Below, piece by piece: positions 44,956 to 55,633 of a stretch of DNA of 64,000 nt (its first letter is position 1; each line of letters begins with the position of its first letter). The DNA is from Synechococcus sp. KORDI-100 (GTDB lineage: Bacteria; Cyanobacteriota; Cyanobacteriia; PCC-6307; Cyanobiaceae). The notes under the pieces are model-generated. The model made no database searches. It saw only the letters and a program-made list of their open reading frames with translations, and was not told the DNA's origin. A program made the translations under genes and the position numbers. The DNA lies in contig NZ_CP006269.1 of assembly GCF_000737535.1 (NCBI RefSeq), forward strand, positions 2,232,001 to 2,296,000, in the 5' to 3' direction.

Positions 44956-46425
44956 ATGGCTCTCGTCCTTCTTCCCGGTCTCAGCAATCTGATCGACGAC
45001 ATCAGCGATGAGAAAAAACTGCCGCCGCAGGTGGTGGAGGCGGCCCTGCGCGAAGCGCTGCTGAAGGGCTATGAGCGATACCGACGCACCTTGTACATCG
45101 GGATCAGTGAAGACCCCTTTGATGAGGAATACTTCAGCAACTTCGACGTCGGCCTGGATCTCGATGAGGAGGGATACAGGGTTCTGGCCAGCAAGATCAT
45201 CGTGGATGAGGTCGAAAGCGAAGACCACCAGATCGCCATCGCTGAAGTGATGCAGGTGGCCGAAGACGCCCAGGTGGGAGACACCGTTGTCCTGGATGTC
45301 ACTCCGGAGAAGGACGACTTCGGACGAATGGCGGCAGCCACCACCAAACAGGTGCTGGCGCAGAAACTGCGTGACCAGCAGCGTCGGATGATCCAGGAGG
45401 AATTCGCCGACCTCGAAGATCCCGTCCTGACCGCCAGGGTGATTCGTTTCGAACGCCAGAGCGTGATCATGGCCGTCAGTTCCGGACTGGGTCGACCGGA
45501 GGTGGAAGCCGAACTCCCCCGCCGCGACCAGCTGCCCAACGACAACTACCGGGCCAACGCCACCTTCAAGGTGTTCCTCAAGGAGGTGAGTGAAGTCCCC
45601 CGGCGCGGACCCCAGCTTTTTGTCAGCCGATCCAATGCCGGTCTTGTGGTTTATCTCTTTGAGAACGAGGTGCCGGAGATCCAGGAAGGATCAGTCCGCA
45701 TCGTCGCCGTTGCGCGGGAAGCCAACCCACCCTCGCGTTCCGTGGGCCCCCGGACCAAAGTGGCCGTCGACAGCATCGAGCGGGAGGTGGATCCCGTCGG
45801 CGCCTGCATCGGAGCTCGCGGCTCACGAATCCAGCAGGTCGTGAATGAGTTGCGCGGCGAGAAAATCGACGTGATCCGCTGGTCACCCGATCCCGGTCAG
45901 TACATCGCCAACTCACTGAGTCCAGCCCGGGTCGAGATGGTGCGACTTGTGGATCCCGTTGGTCAGCATGCCCATGTGCTGGTTCCCCCCGATCAACTGA
46001 GCCTGGCGATCGGCCGGGAGGGTCAGAACGTACGGCTCGCGGCACGTCTGACCGGCTGGAAAATCGACATCAAGAATTCAACTGAATACGACCAGGCTGC
46101 CGAAGACGCCGTCGTGGCTGAACTGATTGCCCAGCGGGAGCAGGAAGAAGCCCTGCAGCAGGAGGCCGAGGAACGCCTGGCTGCCGAACAGGCGGCACGG
46201 GCTGAGGAGGATGCCCGCCTGCGCGAGCTGTATCCCCTTCCTGAAGATGACGAGGATTACCTCGAAGAGCAGGAGGCCTATGCCGAACAGCCTGCAGAGG
46301 GAGAAGCGTTCGACGCGCCCGCAGGCGACGCTCAGGCGTATGCGGAACAGAGCACAGATGACCAGCCTGTTGAAGCTGAAGAGCAGGAGGTGCAACCTGA
46401 GAACGATCCCCATGGAGCCCGGTGA
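44956..46425 (+). CDS. nusA: Transcription termination/antitermination factor NusA
   Basis: A 489-residue RNA polymerase partner. N-terminal domain to about 125 (LPPQVVEAALREALLKGYER), S1 domain near 135-200 (VIRFERQSVIMAV), and two KH domains near 235-375 (VDPVGACIGARGSRIQQVVNEL and LAIGREGQNVRLAARLTGWKIDI). The C-terminal 110 residues are Glu/Ala/Asp-rich and probably unstructured. ATG 44956 begins the conserved part. It overlaps ylxR by 4 bp. Confidence 0.95.
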   Translation: MALVLLPGLSNLIDDISDEKKLPPQVVEAALREALLKGYERYRRTLYIGISEDPFDEEYFSNFDVGLDLDEEGYRVLASKIIVDEVESEDHQIAIAEVMQVAEDAQVGDTVVLDVTPEKDDFGRMAAATTKQVLAQKLRDQQRRMIQEEFADLEDPVLTARVIRFERQSVIMAVSSGLGRPEVEAELPRRDQLPNDNYRANATFKVFLKEVSEVPRRGPQLFVSRSNAGLVVYLFENEVPEIQEGSVRIVAVAREANPPSRSVGPRTKVAVDSIEREVDPVGACIGARGSRIQQVVNELRGEKIDVIRWSPDPGQYIANSLSPARVEMVRLVDPVGQHAHVLVPPDQLSLAIGREGQNVRLAARLTGWKIDIKNSTEYDQAAEDAVVAELIAQREQEEALQQEAEERLAAEQAARAEEDARLRELYPLPEDDEDYLEEQEAYAEQPAEGEAFDAPAGDAQAYAEQSTDDQPVEAEEQEVQPENDPHGAR

Positions 46426-46700
46426 ACGATCGACCCATCCTTCGTCGCTGCGTGGCCTGTCGCCAGCTTCTGGACCGCCGCCTGCTCTGGCGGGTGGTCC
46501 GCGACCACAGGGATGGGGTTCTCCTTGAGCAGGGCATGGGTCGTTCGGCCTATCTCTGCCCCGAGGAGAGTTGTCTTGAAGACGCTCGTCGACGGAAACG
46601 TCTGCAGAAGGCCCTGCGTTGCCAGGTGCCCGAAACGGTCCTCTCGACGATGCAGGAGCGGCTCAGTTCAACGACTGGAGAATCCGCTGAGGCAGACTGA
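46422..46700 (+). CDS. ylxR: YlxR (RnpM) family RNA-binding protein
   Basis: A 92-residue basic protein with RRCVACRQLLDRRLLWRVVR and GMGRSAYLCPEESCLEDARRRKRLQKAL, the DUF448/YlxR fold. In firmicutes it modulates RNase P; in cyanobacteria its job is untested. GTG start overlapping nusA. It lies 69 bp before infB. Confidence 0.88.
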   Translation: MNDRPILRRCVACRQLLDRRLLWRVVRDHRDGVLLEQGMGRSAYLCPEESCLEDARRRKRLQKALRCQVPETVLSTMQERLSSTTGESAEAD

Positions 46701-46769
46701 ACATTGGCCTTGCTTTGCGTAGGGCCACCGCGGCACTTCGTGCCCGGCACGACCGGAGACCCCACCTGA

Positions 46770-49700
46770 ATGACCAGCAGCGGCAAAGTCAGAATTTACG
46801 AGCTGTCCAAGGACCTAGGCCTTGAGAACAAGGACGTGCTGGATGCTGCCGACAAGCTGTCGATCGCGGCCAAAAGCCACAGCAGTTCCATCAGTGATGA
46901 CGAGGCCGGTCGGATCCGCAACCTGCTGAAGAACGGGTCCTCCAAGACAGCCAACGCGGCTGGCGCGCAAGCCTCAGCCCCCGCCAAGCCCCCTGCAGGC
47001 AAGGCCATCCTGTCTGTGAAGAAGGCGGCAGCTCCAACGCCGGCCTCCAACCCCCCTGCAGCCCCTGCTTCTCCGGTCAAGCCAACGGCGGCAAAACTTA
47101 CGGCAGCCAAACCGACTGCGGCAAAACCGACTGCGGCAAAACCAGCCGCAGCGAAACCCATCATCAGCCAGGCGCCGCCGGCCCGCCCAACGCCCGCCAG
47201 GCCAGCGGCTGAGAAACCAGCAGCACCCACACGTCCCATCTCACCAGGCACGCCGGTCAAATCACCCCCACCGAGACCTGCGGTGGCAGCGTCGAAACCG
47301 TCGGCACCACCAGCACGCCCAAGCACCCCAGCAGCCGCTGCCAAGCCAGCACCGGCGAGACCCGCTCCTGCCAGACCAACGCCTCGACCTGCATCAGCCG
47401 GTCGACCACAAGGAGCGCCAGCACGCCCTCAAAATCCGCAGATTGTTTCCAGACCCGGCCAGGGCAATGCTCAGCGGCCAGGCGCTCCAACGCGAAGCGG
47501 CTCGGCACCGAAACCAGGGGCTCCCTCCAAAGCCGGGACTCCAGCCCGCCCGGCACCTCGCCCTGAGCTTGTCGGGAAGCCCCAACCTCGGCGTCCAGAA
47601 GCCGGTGGCATGCCCTCACGACCAGGGGCACCCTCTCGACCCGGGACCGGTGTTCCAGGACGTCCTGGTGCTCCGGTTCGTCCTGGCCCAGGGGGGCGCC
47701 AGGGAGGTATGGCTCGACCAGGGGCTCCACAACGGCAAGGCCGACCAACCTCCCCAGGCGGTCGTCCAGGGACCCCCGGTCGGCCTGGTGGCAACACCCT
47801 GGAACTCGTCGGCAAACCCATCCGCCGCGATGGCAGCACCGCGGGAGGCGGTGCACGCCCGGGAGGATCCAGACCGGGTGCACCCACCCGCCCTGGTGCG
47901 CCATCCAGACCAGGTATGCCCAGCGGGATGCGCAAGCCCGTGGCACCTGGAGAGCTCATGCAACTCCAGAAGCCGGTGGGGCGTCCCACCGCACCGCCTC
48001 CCAGACGTCCTGAGCCCGGCAGCAAGACCGGGTCGGGAGCGGAGGCGGCACCTCCGGTTTCTCGACCGACCGCACCGTCAGCCCCGCGTCGACCCTATGG
48101 AGCTCGACCAGGCGCCCCAGGACAACGACGTCCTGGCCGCCCCGACTGGGACGACAGCGCCAAGCTCGAAGCGCTGCGCAGTCGTTCGCCCCAGAAGCAG
48201 CGCCAGAAAGTACACATCATTGGCGAGAACGACGATGCGCTGACGGCCGAAACCGGTGGCTTTGCTGGAGAACAGCAGGCCATGGTGCTCTCCGCCAGCC
48301 TGGCTCGACCAGCCAAACCGAAATCCCAGCAGAGAAGTGCGCCGAAGCCGGTGGCGGCGATTCGCAAACGCAAGAAGGAAACCACCCGACAACGTCAGAG
48401 GCGGCGGGCCATGGAATTGCGTGCGGCCAGGGAAGCCAAGCAGGTCAGGCCGGAAATGCTGGTGGTGCCGGAGGACAACCTCACGGTGCAGGAGCTGGCG
48501 GACATGCTCAGCGTCGAGAGCTCCGAGATCATCAAATCCCTCTTCTTCAAGGGAATCATCGCCACGGTCACCCAGACCCTGGACATGAACACAATCGAGA
48601 CGGTGGCCGAGGAATTCGGCGTGCCGGTTCTCCAGGACGACGTCGAGGAGGCTGCGAAGAAGACGGTGGAGATGATCGAGGAAAAAGACCTCGAACATCT
48701 GATTCGCCGTCCACCTGTAGTCACGGTGATGGGTCACGTCGACCACGGCAAAACCAGCCTGCTCGATGCCATCCGCAAGGCGCGGGTTGCCGCCGGCGAA
48801 GCCGGTGGGATCACCCAGCACATCGGTGCGTACCAGGTGGAGATCGAGCACAACCAGGAGCAACGCAAGCTCACCTTCCTGGACACACCAGGCCACGCGG
48901 CCTTCACCGCCATGCGCGCACGGGGAACCAAAGTCACCGACGTGGCGGTTCTGGTGGTGGCCGCCGACGATGGCGTGCGTCCCCAGACACTCGAGGCGAT
49001 CAGCCACGCCCGCGCTGCGGAGGTGCCGATCGTTGTGGCGATCAACAAGATCGACAAGGAAGGTTCCTCTCCCGATCGCGTCAAACAGGAGCTCTCCGAA
49101 CAGAACCTCCTGGCGGAAGACTGGGGTGGAGAAGTGGTGATGGTGCCGGTCAGCGCCATCAAGGGCGAAAACATCGACAAGCTCCTGGAGATGATCCTGC
49201 TGGTCACCGAGGTGGAAGACCTGCAGGCCAATCCGGATCGTCTGGCTCGCGGCACCGTAATCGAAGCGCACCTCGACAAGGCCAAAGGCCCGGTCGCCAC
49301 GCTGCTGGTGCAGAACGGCACCCTTAAAACCGGTGACGTGGTGGCCGCCGGACCGGTGCTGGGCAAGGTGCGCGCCATGGTTGACGACAATGGCAAACGC
49401 ATGAAGTCAGCCGGGCCGTCCTACGCCGTCGAGGCGCTGGGCTTCAGTGAAGTTCCAACGGCTGGAGACGAGTTCGAGGTCTATCCAGATGAGAAATCGG
49501 CTCGCTCGGTGGTTGGCGATCGAGCCTCCGATGCACGGGCCACCCGCCTGGCCCAGCAGATGGCCTCACGACGGGTCTCGCTGACTGCAATGTCGGGTCA
49601 GGCCAGCGAAGGCGAGCTCAAGGAGCTGAATCTGATCCTCAAGGCCGACGTTCAGGGTTCCGTCGAGGCGATCCTTGGCTCGCTGGAACAGCTGCCCAAA

Positions 49701-50234
49701 GACGAGGTTCAGGTGCGCGTTCTCCTTTCCGCTCCTGGCGAGATCACGGAAACGGATGTGGATCTAGCGGCCGCATCCGGAGCTGTGATCGTTGGCTTCA
49801 ACACCTCCATGGCATCGGGCGCCCGCAAGGCTGCTGATGCCACCGGCGTGGATGTGCGCGATTACGACGTGATCTACAAACTGCTGGAGGACATCCAGAT
49901 GGCCATGGAGGGTCTGCTGGAACCTGAGTTGGTGGAGGAAGCCCTTGGCGAAGCCGAGGTGCGCGCCGTGTTCACCATCGGCAAGAGTGCAGTGGCTGGT
50001 TGCTACATCACCAATGGCAAGCTGCAGCGCAACTGCCGAGTGCGTGTCCGACGCGGCAAGGAGGTGGTCTTTGAAGGAGATCTCGACTCCTTGCGCCGCA
50101 ACAAGGATGACGTCAAGGAAGTGGCCAGTGGCTTCGAATGCGGCATTGGCTGCGATCGGTTTGCCAACTGGGAAGACGGCGACATCATCGAAGGCTTCAA
50201 GATGGTGACCCAGCGCCGCAAACTCACCACCTGA
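46770..50234 (+). CDS. infB: Translation initiation factor IF-2
   Basis: The 1154-residue GTPase that places initiator tRNA on the 30S subunit. An IF2-N helix ([19 protein letters not shown]) begins the protein, followed by about 400 residues very rich in Pro, Ala, Gly, Lys and Arg with short repeats ([23 protein letters not shown]). A second IF2-N region lies near 570. The G domain starts [14 protein letters not shown] near 655 and has [12 protein letters not shown] and NKIDK. Domains II-IV follow normally. Confidence 0.97.
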   Translation: MTSSGKVRIYELSKDLGLENKDVLDAADKLSIAAKSHSSSISDDEAGRIRNLLKNGSSKTANAAGAQASAPAKPPAGKAILSVKKAAAPTPASNPPAAPASPVKPTAAKLTAAKPTAAKPTAAKPAAAKPIISQAPPARPTPARPAAEKPAAPTRPISPGTPVKSPPPRPAVAASKPSAPPARPSTPAAAAKPAPARPAPARPTPRPASAGRPQGAPARPQNPQIVSRPGQGNAQRPGAPTRSGSAPKPGAPSKAGTPARPAPRPELVGKPQPRRPEAGGMPSRPGAPSRPGTGVPGRPGAPVRPGPGGRQGGMARPGAPQRQGRPTSPGGRPGTPGRPGGNTLELVGKPIRRDGSTAGGGARPGGSRPGAPTRPGAPSRPGMPSGMRKPVAPGELMQLQKPVGRPTAPPPRRPEPGSKTGSGAEAAPPVSRPTAPSAPRRPYGARPGAPGQRRPGRPDWDDSAKLEALRSRSPQKQRQKVHIIGENDDALTAETGGFAGEQQAMVLSASLARPAKPKSQQRSAPKPVAAIRKRKKETTRQRQRRRAMELRAAREAKQVRPEMLVVPEDNLTVQELADMLSVESSEIIKSLFFKGIIATVTQTLDMNTIETVAEEFGVPVLQDDVEEAAKKTVEMIEEKDLEHLIRRPPVVTVMGHVDHGKTSLLDAIRKARVAAGEAGGITQHIGAYQVEIEHNQEQRKLTFLDTPGHAAFTAMRARGTKVTDVAVLVVAADDGVRPQTLEAISHARAAEVPIVVAINKIDKEGSSPDRVKQELSEQNLLAEDWGGEVVMVPVSAIKGENIDKLLEMILLVTEVEDLQANPDRLARGTVIEAHLDKAKGPVATLLVQNGTLKTGDVVAAGPVLGKVRAMVDDNGKRMKSAGPSYAVEALGFSEVPTAGDEFEVYPDEKSARSVVGDRASDARATRLAQQMASRRVSLTAMSGQASEGELKELNLILKADVQGSVEAILGSLEQLPKDEVQVRVLLSAPGEITETDVDLAAASGAVIVGFNTSMASGARKAADATGVDVRDYDVIYKLLEDIQMAMEGLLEPELVEEALGEAEVRAVFTIGKSAVAGCYITNGKLQRNCRVRVRRGKEVVFEGDLDSLRRNKDDVKEVASGFECGIGCDRFANWEDGDIIEGFKMVTQRRKLTT

Positions 50235-50248
50235 CGCTGCGAGACGCC

Positions 50249-51589
50249 GTGAACTCCCGCCGCGAGCCATCGCTCTGGCTTCAATGTCTCGCAATCGGAG
50301 CGGTTCCCTTGGAACTGCTCCTGATCAGATTGGTCTTGTCTGGCGCAGACCCAGGCCCTGTGCCGGCGGTCGAGCGTTTGCTGATCTGGAGTGTCGGAAG
50401 CCTGGCCACGGCCGTGGCGTTATGGAAACGTCCGGCGGACTGGGGCTCCCTGCTGCTGGTGCGGGTCCCAACAGCAACCCGAAGCCTCGAACAGCAAAGC
50501 CTCAGCGGCCTGCAGGGAACACTCAGTCGCTTCGCTGCGCTGCTGGCTGCCGCATTGCTGCTTCCAGTGCTGTGGTGGCTGGACAACTCCGCTGGGTTGA
50601 TTCAGGAGTTTTCACCGCTTCAGGGGCAGTCGCGCCTGGTGACCCTGTTGCTGAGTGCCCCGCTGCTTGCCCTGACGGTCTGGCAACTGCAGCAGCTGAT
50701 CCAGGCTGTTGTCTGGCTGGCCCAGGGCGAACTGAAACAGAATGAAGAGTCTCTTGATCAACAGTCACTGTTGCTCGAACGCACCAGCCTTGGATTGCAG
50801 CTGCTCAGATTCGAGCCGCTGGTATGGCCTGAACCCACACCGGAATTAACGCAGAAACCAGACCCTGGATCAACCCCGGACGCCGACCCTGCAGTCGCAG
50901 CCGAGCCTGAACAGAACGGGGACGCTGACCTGGATTCTGAACCTGAAGGTTTGGTTGAGGCTGAGGTTGCAGCCGTTGCAGAGGCAGAACCAGTGCAAGA
51001 GACGACCGACGAGCCCGGACCTGAGCCACACCCCACAGCGGAACCAACGCAGGATCCAGACCCTGGATCAACCCCGGACGCCGACCCTGCAGTCGCAGCC
51101 GAGGCTGAACAGAACGGGGACGCTGACCTGGATTCTGAACCTGAAGGTTTGGTTGAGGCTGAGGTTGCAGCCGTTGCAGAGGCAGAACCAGTGCAAGAGA
51201 CGACCGACGAGCCCGGACCTGAGCCACACCCCACAGCGGAACCAACGCAGGATCCAGACCCTGGATCAACCCCGGACGCCGACCCTGCAGTCGCAGCCGA
51301 GGCTGAACAGAGTTCAGAACCTGAACCTGAACCTGAACCTGAAACGGAATCCGAACCTGGAGCCAACGCCGAAGACGCGATCGAACCCGAATCAGGTGGT
51401 GGAGCGTTGGCGGTCGAACCAGAGCAAAGCAGCGAAGAGGATGAGAGCCCCGACCTGAATCCCAAGGTCCCCGACCGCGACAGTTCCACCAGCGGACGCC
51501 CGGAAGGCCATCGTGAAGAGTCCCAGGCCAGCGGAAGCGAACAGAGCGAACCAAAGGGCACGACGGAGACCTCGCCAGGGGGTCTGTGA
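50249..51589 (+). CDS. Membrane protein with acidic low-complexity tail
   Basis: A 446-residue protein. Four hydrophobic helices lie in the first 170 residues (LECLA-type region LWLQCLAIGAVPLELLLIRLVL, LLIWSVGSLATAVALW, FAALLAAALLLPVLWWL, LVTLLLSAPLLALTVW). From about 200 to the end the chain is Glu/Pro/Asp/Ala-rich with two full copies and one partial copy of a 66-residue repeat, then a short Glu-Pro run. A protein of this plan follows infB in other marine Synechococcus. Function unknown. The GTG at 50249, 14 bp after the infB stop, is preferred to internal starts in infB. Confidence 0.75.
   Translation: MNSRREPSLWLQCLAIGAVPLELLLIRLVLSGADPGPVPAVERLLIWSVGSLATAVALWKRPADWGSLLLVRVPTATRSLEQQSLSGLQGTLSRFAALLAAALLLPVLWWLDNSAGLIQEFSPLQGQSRLVTLLLSAPLLALTVWQLQQLIQAVVWLAQGELKQNEESLDQQSLLLERTSLGLQLLRFEPLVWPEPTPELTQKPDPGSTPDADPAVAAEPEQNGDADLDSEPEGLVEAEVAAVAEAEPVQETTDEPGPEPHPTAEPTQDPDPGSTPDADPAVAAEAEQNGDADLDSEPEGLVEAEVAAVAEAEPVQETTDEPGPEPHPTAEPTQDPDPGSTPDADPAVAAEAEQSSEPEPEPEPETESEPGANAEDAIEPESGGGALAVEPEQSSEEDESPDLNPKVPDRDSSTSGRPEGHREESQASGSEQSEPKGTTETSPGGL
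50861..51310 (+). repeat. 198-bp tandem coding repeat
   Basis: Units begin at GACCCTGGATCAACCCCGGA at 50861, 51059 and 51257, exactly 198 bp apart; the third copy stops after about 54 bp. Copies differ by very few bases (e.g. GAGCCT versus GAGGCT after the shared GTCGCAGCC). As 198 is a multiple of three, the protein frame is kept. Near identity indicates recent duplication or ongoing homogenisation. Confidence 0.93.
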
Positions 51590-51698
51590 TTCCTGAATCA
51601 ACCGACGCCGCAGCTCAGGATCCAAATTGCTCTCTCGCTTTTGCGGATCAGCCAAGTGGGACCAAATCTTTGCTCCCAAATGATAAATTGATTGTGTT

Positions 51699-51771
51699 GC
51701 CGATGTAGCTCAGCTGGTAGAGCAACGCTTTCGTAAAGCGTGGGTCGCCTGTTCAAGTCAGGTCATCGGCT
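51699..51771 (+). tRNA. tRNA-Thr (anticodon CGT)
   Basis: The acceptor arms GCCGATG and CATCGGC pair over seven bases. The D arm is GCTC...GAGC, the anticodon stem ACGCT/AGCGT flanks loop TTCGTAA with anticodon CGT (reads ACG), and the T arm is GCCTG-TTCAAGT-CAGGT. The discriminator base is T; the 3' CCA is not encoded. The gene marks the upstream edge of a gene-poor, variable region. Confidence 0.96.
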
Positions 51772-51788
51772 TTAACGACTGATGCGTC

Positions 51789-52178
51789 ATGAGTAAGGAC
51801 GAGTTCGCATCAACGAAATACCCAGTCCACCATCTCGACAGTGACAATGGTGAGTCCGGATGGGACTGATTGATGGTGTTTACGCCATCGCCATGACATT
51901 GATTGCCATTGAATTACCTGAACTGATTATTTCTCTCGCTAGCCTTAGGGAAAAGAATATTGGCGCCGAACTGATCTCGATTCTGATTGGATATGAATTC
52001 ATTGCCTACACGATCACTTTTCTGACGCTCTATGAGCTTTGGGCAGTCCAAAAAGCATTCTCAAAATCGGCGGTCTTAAACAGAAGATTTAGAGCCTTCT
52101 GAACAGCTTGATTCTTCACTCACATCACTGGGTGCAGGCAACATCATATTATTTGAAATGAAAAGACGAAGGCTGTGA
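51789..52178 (+). pseudogene. Broken TMEM175-like (DUF1211) membrane protein gene
   Basis: Three coding-like pieces lie in different frames. An ATG at 51789 gives MSKDEFASTKYPVHHLDSDN before a stop; the next frame gives VRMGLIDGVYAIAMTLIAIELPE and two hydrophobic helices up to RRFRAF and TGA at 52100-52102; a further frame then reads SLTSLGAGNIILFEMKRRR to a stop at 52176. DGVYAIAMTL matches the conserved first-helix filter region of bacterial TMEM175 potassium-channel relatives. The joins are single-base shifts. The central 80-residue piece alone (51860-52102) could still be translated. Confidence 0.6.
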
Positions 52179-52186
52179 CGTCACAG
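52173..52186. promoter_or_regulatory. Perfect 14-bp palindrome CTGTGACGTCACAG
   Basis: The site is self-complementary over all 14 bases. The half-sites TGTGA/TCACA resemble those of CRP-family regulators, but the spacing is 2 bp instead of 6, so a CRP assignment does not fit. It sits between the broken TMEM175-like gene and a gene-free stretch. Confidence 0.45.
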
Positions 52187-53075
52187 ATCAATCCGAAAAG
52201 CACTGGAATTGAACTCCTTCACGACTGGGTCAGTAATCACGATGCCCTTGGACTGGCGCCATGCTGATGCTGGCCTTGATGTTTTTCCTGATGAGCCTGT
52301 TGTGTTGCAACTGTGACAGCCATGACGAATCCCAGGATTTGCATCTTTAAACAAGACAGCTTCAGATCCGAAGTTTGTATTTTCTGGGATCGTCCCTGTT
52401 TTGGATCCCGGTTGCCTTTGGCAGACCGGTCCCCTTTCCTCCCGCACTTCTCGTAATTCTCTTCCTGTTCCTGAGCTTCAAACAGGATGCGATCGATTCC
52501 TTCCTGAGACACTGGCGATCTCACACCTGAGTGCACAGAATTGGTCTTTCTCGGTCTGTGCACACCCCCTTGTCTGCCTCAAAGTCGTCGCGCATACAAC
52601 AAGACTCTGCTGGCAGGTCGTGACCATCGATGCCTCTGCCTGCTGGTTGTCGAGATCACACCGAATGACTCATGACATGGCCATACCAATGGACTGCGAC
52701 GGATGTTGATCAACCAGCAGAGATCAACCAACAGTCATCTTGCCAACACATGTGTTTCCTCAATGTGAGGAGAGCAGCCATCCCAACATCGCTCGGGTCA
52801 ACGTCTGCGACTCAACAACCACAGTCAAACAATCGCCAACACATCACCACGCCTAGAGATCCACTCTTCAATCATTTCCAAACAACAGTCTCCACATCAA
52901 TCACCGATCAACAGCCATGGCCAGATGAACGCAGGGTTCAGCTCGGAGACGCACGTCACCTGATGAACGTCATCGGCTCCTCGTCGCAGATGAATACGAT
53001 TCGAAAAGATCATGGGAAAGCCATGCAGGGCGATCTGGATGGATGCCGCCTTTGCCACTGCCGGCAACAGCCGTC
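52187..53075. other. Gene-poor stretch before sdhC
   Basis: About 890 bp without a convincing gene on either strand. The frames present (for example 52237-52563 minus and 52672-53085 plus) have Gln/Ser/Thr/His-rich compositions and no recognisable domain. The part from 52790 to 52910 is rich in CAACA and CATCA words. The sdh promoter is likely in the last 200 bp. Confidence 0.5.
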
Positions 53076-53720
53076 ATGGGATTGATGAGGGGACTGCTCG
53101 CCAACAACCTGCTGCGCTACGGATCGGCAGGCAGCGGCCTGCTGCTCTGCCTGTTCCTCGTCGCACATCTTGCAGGACTGGTTCCGGCTCTGATCGCACC
53201 GGCCTTCTTTGAGGCCTACGCCAGCTCCTTGCACCACGCGAGCTGGCTGCCGCTGCTGGAGATCGGTCTTGTCGCGACGGCCATCCTCCACATCACAACA
53301 ACCATTTCCAAAGCCATCGGCAATCGCCAGGCCGGCAACGGTGCTCTCCTGGTGAGCCGCCGAGACCAGCCATTGGCGGCACTGGCCGCGCGCAGCAAAG
53401 TTGCCGGTGGAATCATCACACTCGCTTTCCTGATGATTCATCTGCAGCAGTTGCGCTGGCCTCGCCCGGTGGACGGCAGCGAACGAGCCGCGCTTGCGGG
53501 GGTGCTTCACAACCCTATGAATGCCGCTCTGTACTGCGCAGCAGCGATCACCATCACCCTGCATCTCCACCACGGCAATGAAGCCGCCCACAGAAACCTC
53601 GGTTGGCTCACACCAATGAACAGCAACGTGATCCGCGGCGGCGGACGATGGCTGGCCGTCGGTCTTGGCAGCGGTTTTCTGCTGATCAACCTCGCCCTGA
53701 TGTTGGCTGCCGTGCCATGA
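53076..53720 (+). CDS. sdhC: Succinate dehydrogenase cytochrome b558 membrane subunit (type B)
   Basis: A 214-residue protein with five hydrophobic helices ([95 protein letters not shown]). His residues in four of them (HLAG, ILHIT, MIHLQ, LHLHHGN) could bind two haems, as in the Bacillus/Wolinella single-subunit anchor. The stop overlaps sdhA by 4 bp. Neighbouring flavoprotein and iron-sulphur genes confirm the identity. Confidence 0.87.
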   Translation: MGLMRGLLANNLLRYGSAGSGLLLCLFLVAHLAGLVPALIAPAFFEAYASSLHHASWLPLLEIGLVATAILHITTTISKAIGNRQAGNGALLVSRRDQPLAALAARSKVAGGIITLAFLMIHLQQLRWPRPVDGSERAALAGVLHNPMNAALYCAAAITITLHLHHGNEAAHRNLGWLTPMNSNVIRGGGRWLAVGLGSGFLLINLALMLAAVP

Positions 53721-55633
53721 GCGGATGTCCCGATCCACGCCTGCCTGGCGGTCCGACTGCCGGTGCCTGGCAAAGATGCAAAGAAGGCTTTCCCCTGATC
53801 AGCCCGGTGCGGAAAGGCCAGATCGACCTGCTTGTGGTGGGCACCGGACTGGCGGGTGCCTCAGCAGCAGCGACCCTGGCGCAGCAGGGCTATCGCGTCA
53901 CCGTGCTGACTTATCACGACAGCCCCCGACGTGCCCATTCTGTCGCTGCCCAGGGCGGTATCAATGCCGCTCGACCCGTGGCTGTCGATGGCGACAGCAT
54001 CCATCGGCTCTTCGCTGACACGCTGCGAGGTGGCGATTTCCGGGCGCGGGAAGCCGGTTGCCGGCGGCTGGCAGAAATCAGCAGCGGCATCATCGACCAA
54101 TGCGTCGCCCAGGGAGTGCCCTTCGCCCGGGAATACGGCGGCAGCCTGGCGACCCGCAGCTTCGGAGGAGCCCTTGTGAGTCGCACCTTCTACGCCCGGG
54201 GACAGACCGGTCAGCAGTTGCTCTACGGGGCTTATCAGGCCCTGATGCGACAGGTGGAGCTTGGACGGGTGACGCTGCTCCCCCGCCACGATCTGCTGGA
54301 GCTGATCACGGTGGATGGCGTCGCGCGCGGGGTGGTGACCCGACAGACCCACACCGGAGAACTCGAGGTCCACACGGCCCGTGCCGTGCTGTTGTGCACT
54401 GGTGGGTACAGCAACGTCTACTTCCTGTCGACGAATGCGCTGAAATCCAACGCCAGTGCCATCTGGAGAGCCCATCGCAAAGGGGCGTTGTTCGCCAATC
54501 CCTGCTTCACGCAGATTCATCCCACCTGCATTCCAAGCGGCGATGCCTACCAGAGCAAGCTGACGCTGATGAGCGAAAGCCTGCGTAACGACGGACGCAT
54601 CTGGCTGCCGAAGCAAGCTGGCGACAATCGAACCGCCCACGAGATTCCGGAACAGGAGCGGGATTATTTTCTGGAACGGATGTATCCCACCTACGGCAAC
54701 ATGACACCGCGGGATGTGGCTTCAAGACGGGCACGGGAGCTCTGCAACGCAGGCCACGGCGTTGGTCCAGGCGGGCGTTCGGTGTACCTCGATCTCACAG
54801 ATGCGATCAAGACAGAAGGACGCGACGCCATCGCAGCGCGCTACGGCAACTTGATGACGATGTACGAGCGAATCAGTGGCGACGATCCCTATCGCACGCC
54901 GATGCGCATCTATCCAGCACCTCACTACACGATGGGGGGGCTGTGGGTGGACTATCAGCTGATGAGTTCGATCCCTGGCTTGTTCGTCCTCGGTGAAGCC
55001 AACTACTCCGAACACGGCGCCAACCGGCTTGGAGCCAGTGCCCTGATGCAGGGCCTGGCGGATGGTTACTTCATCGCTCCGGCAACGGTGACGGCCTGGC
55101 TGGCCGGAACACCCGGCTCAGATCTGACCAGCGATCATCCCGCTTGCCGAGAGGCCCTCAACAGTGCACGGGCCCGCATTGGCCAGTTGCTCGATAACGG
55201 GGGCCACAGGCCGGTGGATGTCTTTCACCGCGAGCTAGGTGCCCTCATGATCGACCGCTGCGGGATCAGTCGCCACGCCGAAGGATTGCGGGACGGTCTC
55301 CAGCGCGTGGCCCAGCTGGAGGCTCAGTTCCAGAACGAGGTGCGCGTCCCTGGCGGACCGGAAGGTCCCAATCCGGAACTGGAGAAAGCCCTGCGGGTGA
55401 ACGATTTCTTCGGACTGGCACAGCTGATGCTGCGTGATGCGCTTGCCCGGGAGGAATCCTGCGGTGCGCATTTCCGTGAAGAGCATCAGAGCGCCGAAGG
55501 GGAAGCACAACGCGATGACGTGAACTTCGCCCACATCGCCGCCTGGGAATTCAACGACTACGGAGACCCCATCCGTCATCAGGAACCTCTGCAATTCACG
55601 GATCTGCAACCCACCACCAGGAGTTACCGATGA
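53717..55633 (+). CDS. sdhA: Succinate dehydrogenase/fumarate reductase flavoprotein subunit
   Basis: A 638-residue FAD subunit. The dinucleotide motif [16 protein letters not shown] is near residue 38, the covalent-FAD His is in [15 protein letters not shown] near 78, and the active-site Arg/His regions are HPTCIPSGD and [38 protein letters not shown] closes the FAD site. The start ATG at 53717 overlaps the sdhC stop. Sequence style (long N-terminus [10 protein letters not shown]) is of the Bacillus/epsilon-proteobacterial type, matching the cytochrome b558 anchor. It oxidises succinate and feeds electrons to quinone in the thylakoid or cell membrane. Confidence 0.93.
   Translation: MSGCPDPRLPGGPTAGAWQRCKEGFPLISPVRKGQIDLLVVGTGLAGASAAATLAQQGYRVTVLTYHDSPRRAHSVAAQGGINAARPVAVDGDSIHRLFADTLRGGDFRAREAGCRRLAEISSGIIDQCVAQGVPFAREYGGSLATRSFGGALVSRTFYARGQTGQQLLYGAYQALMRQVELGRVTLLPRHDLLELITVDGVARGVVTRQTHTGELEVHTARAVLLCTGGYSNVYFLSTNALKSNASAIWRAHRKGALFANPCFTQIHPTCIPSGDAYQSKLTLMSESLRNDGRIWLPKQAGDNRTAHEIPEQERDYFLERMYPTYGNMTPRDVASRRARELCNAGHGVGPGGRSVYLDLTDAIKTEGRDAIAARYGNLMTMYERISGDDPYRTPMRIYPAPHYTMGGLWVDYQLMSSIPGLFVLGEANYSEHGANRLGASALMQGLADGYFIAPATVTAWLAGTPGSDLTSDHPACREALNSARARIGQLLDNGGHRPVDVFHRELGALMIDRCGISRHAEGLRDGLQRVAQLEAQFQNEVRVPGGPEGPNPELEKALRVNDFFGLAQLMLRDALAREESCGAHFREEHQSAEGEAQRDDVNFAHIAAWEFNDYGDPIRHQEPLQFTDLQPTTRSYR

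Noticed and set aside
46704..46769. 21-codon TTG frame ending at the infB start
   Set aside because: Too short, Pro/His/Arg-rich, no conserved look; the overlap with infB may be chance.
47443..48243. Frames on both strands inside the infB Pro/Ala-rich region
   Set aside because: High GC makes all frames open; the infB frame has clear conserved domains on both sides.
48078..49271. 397-codon minus-strand frame inside infB
   Set aside because: Antisense to the GTPase domain, His/Asp/Val shadows of conserved codons.
52672..53085. 137-codon plus-strand frame before sdhC
   Set aside because: Gln/Ser/Thr/His-rich, no domain, and it runs into the sdhC start in another frame.
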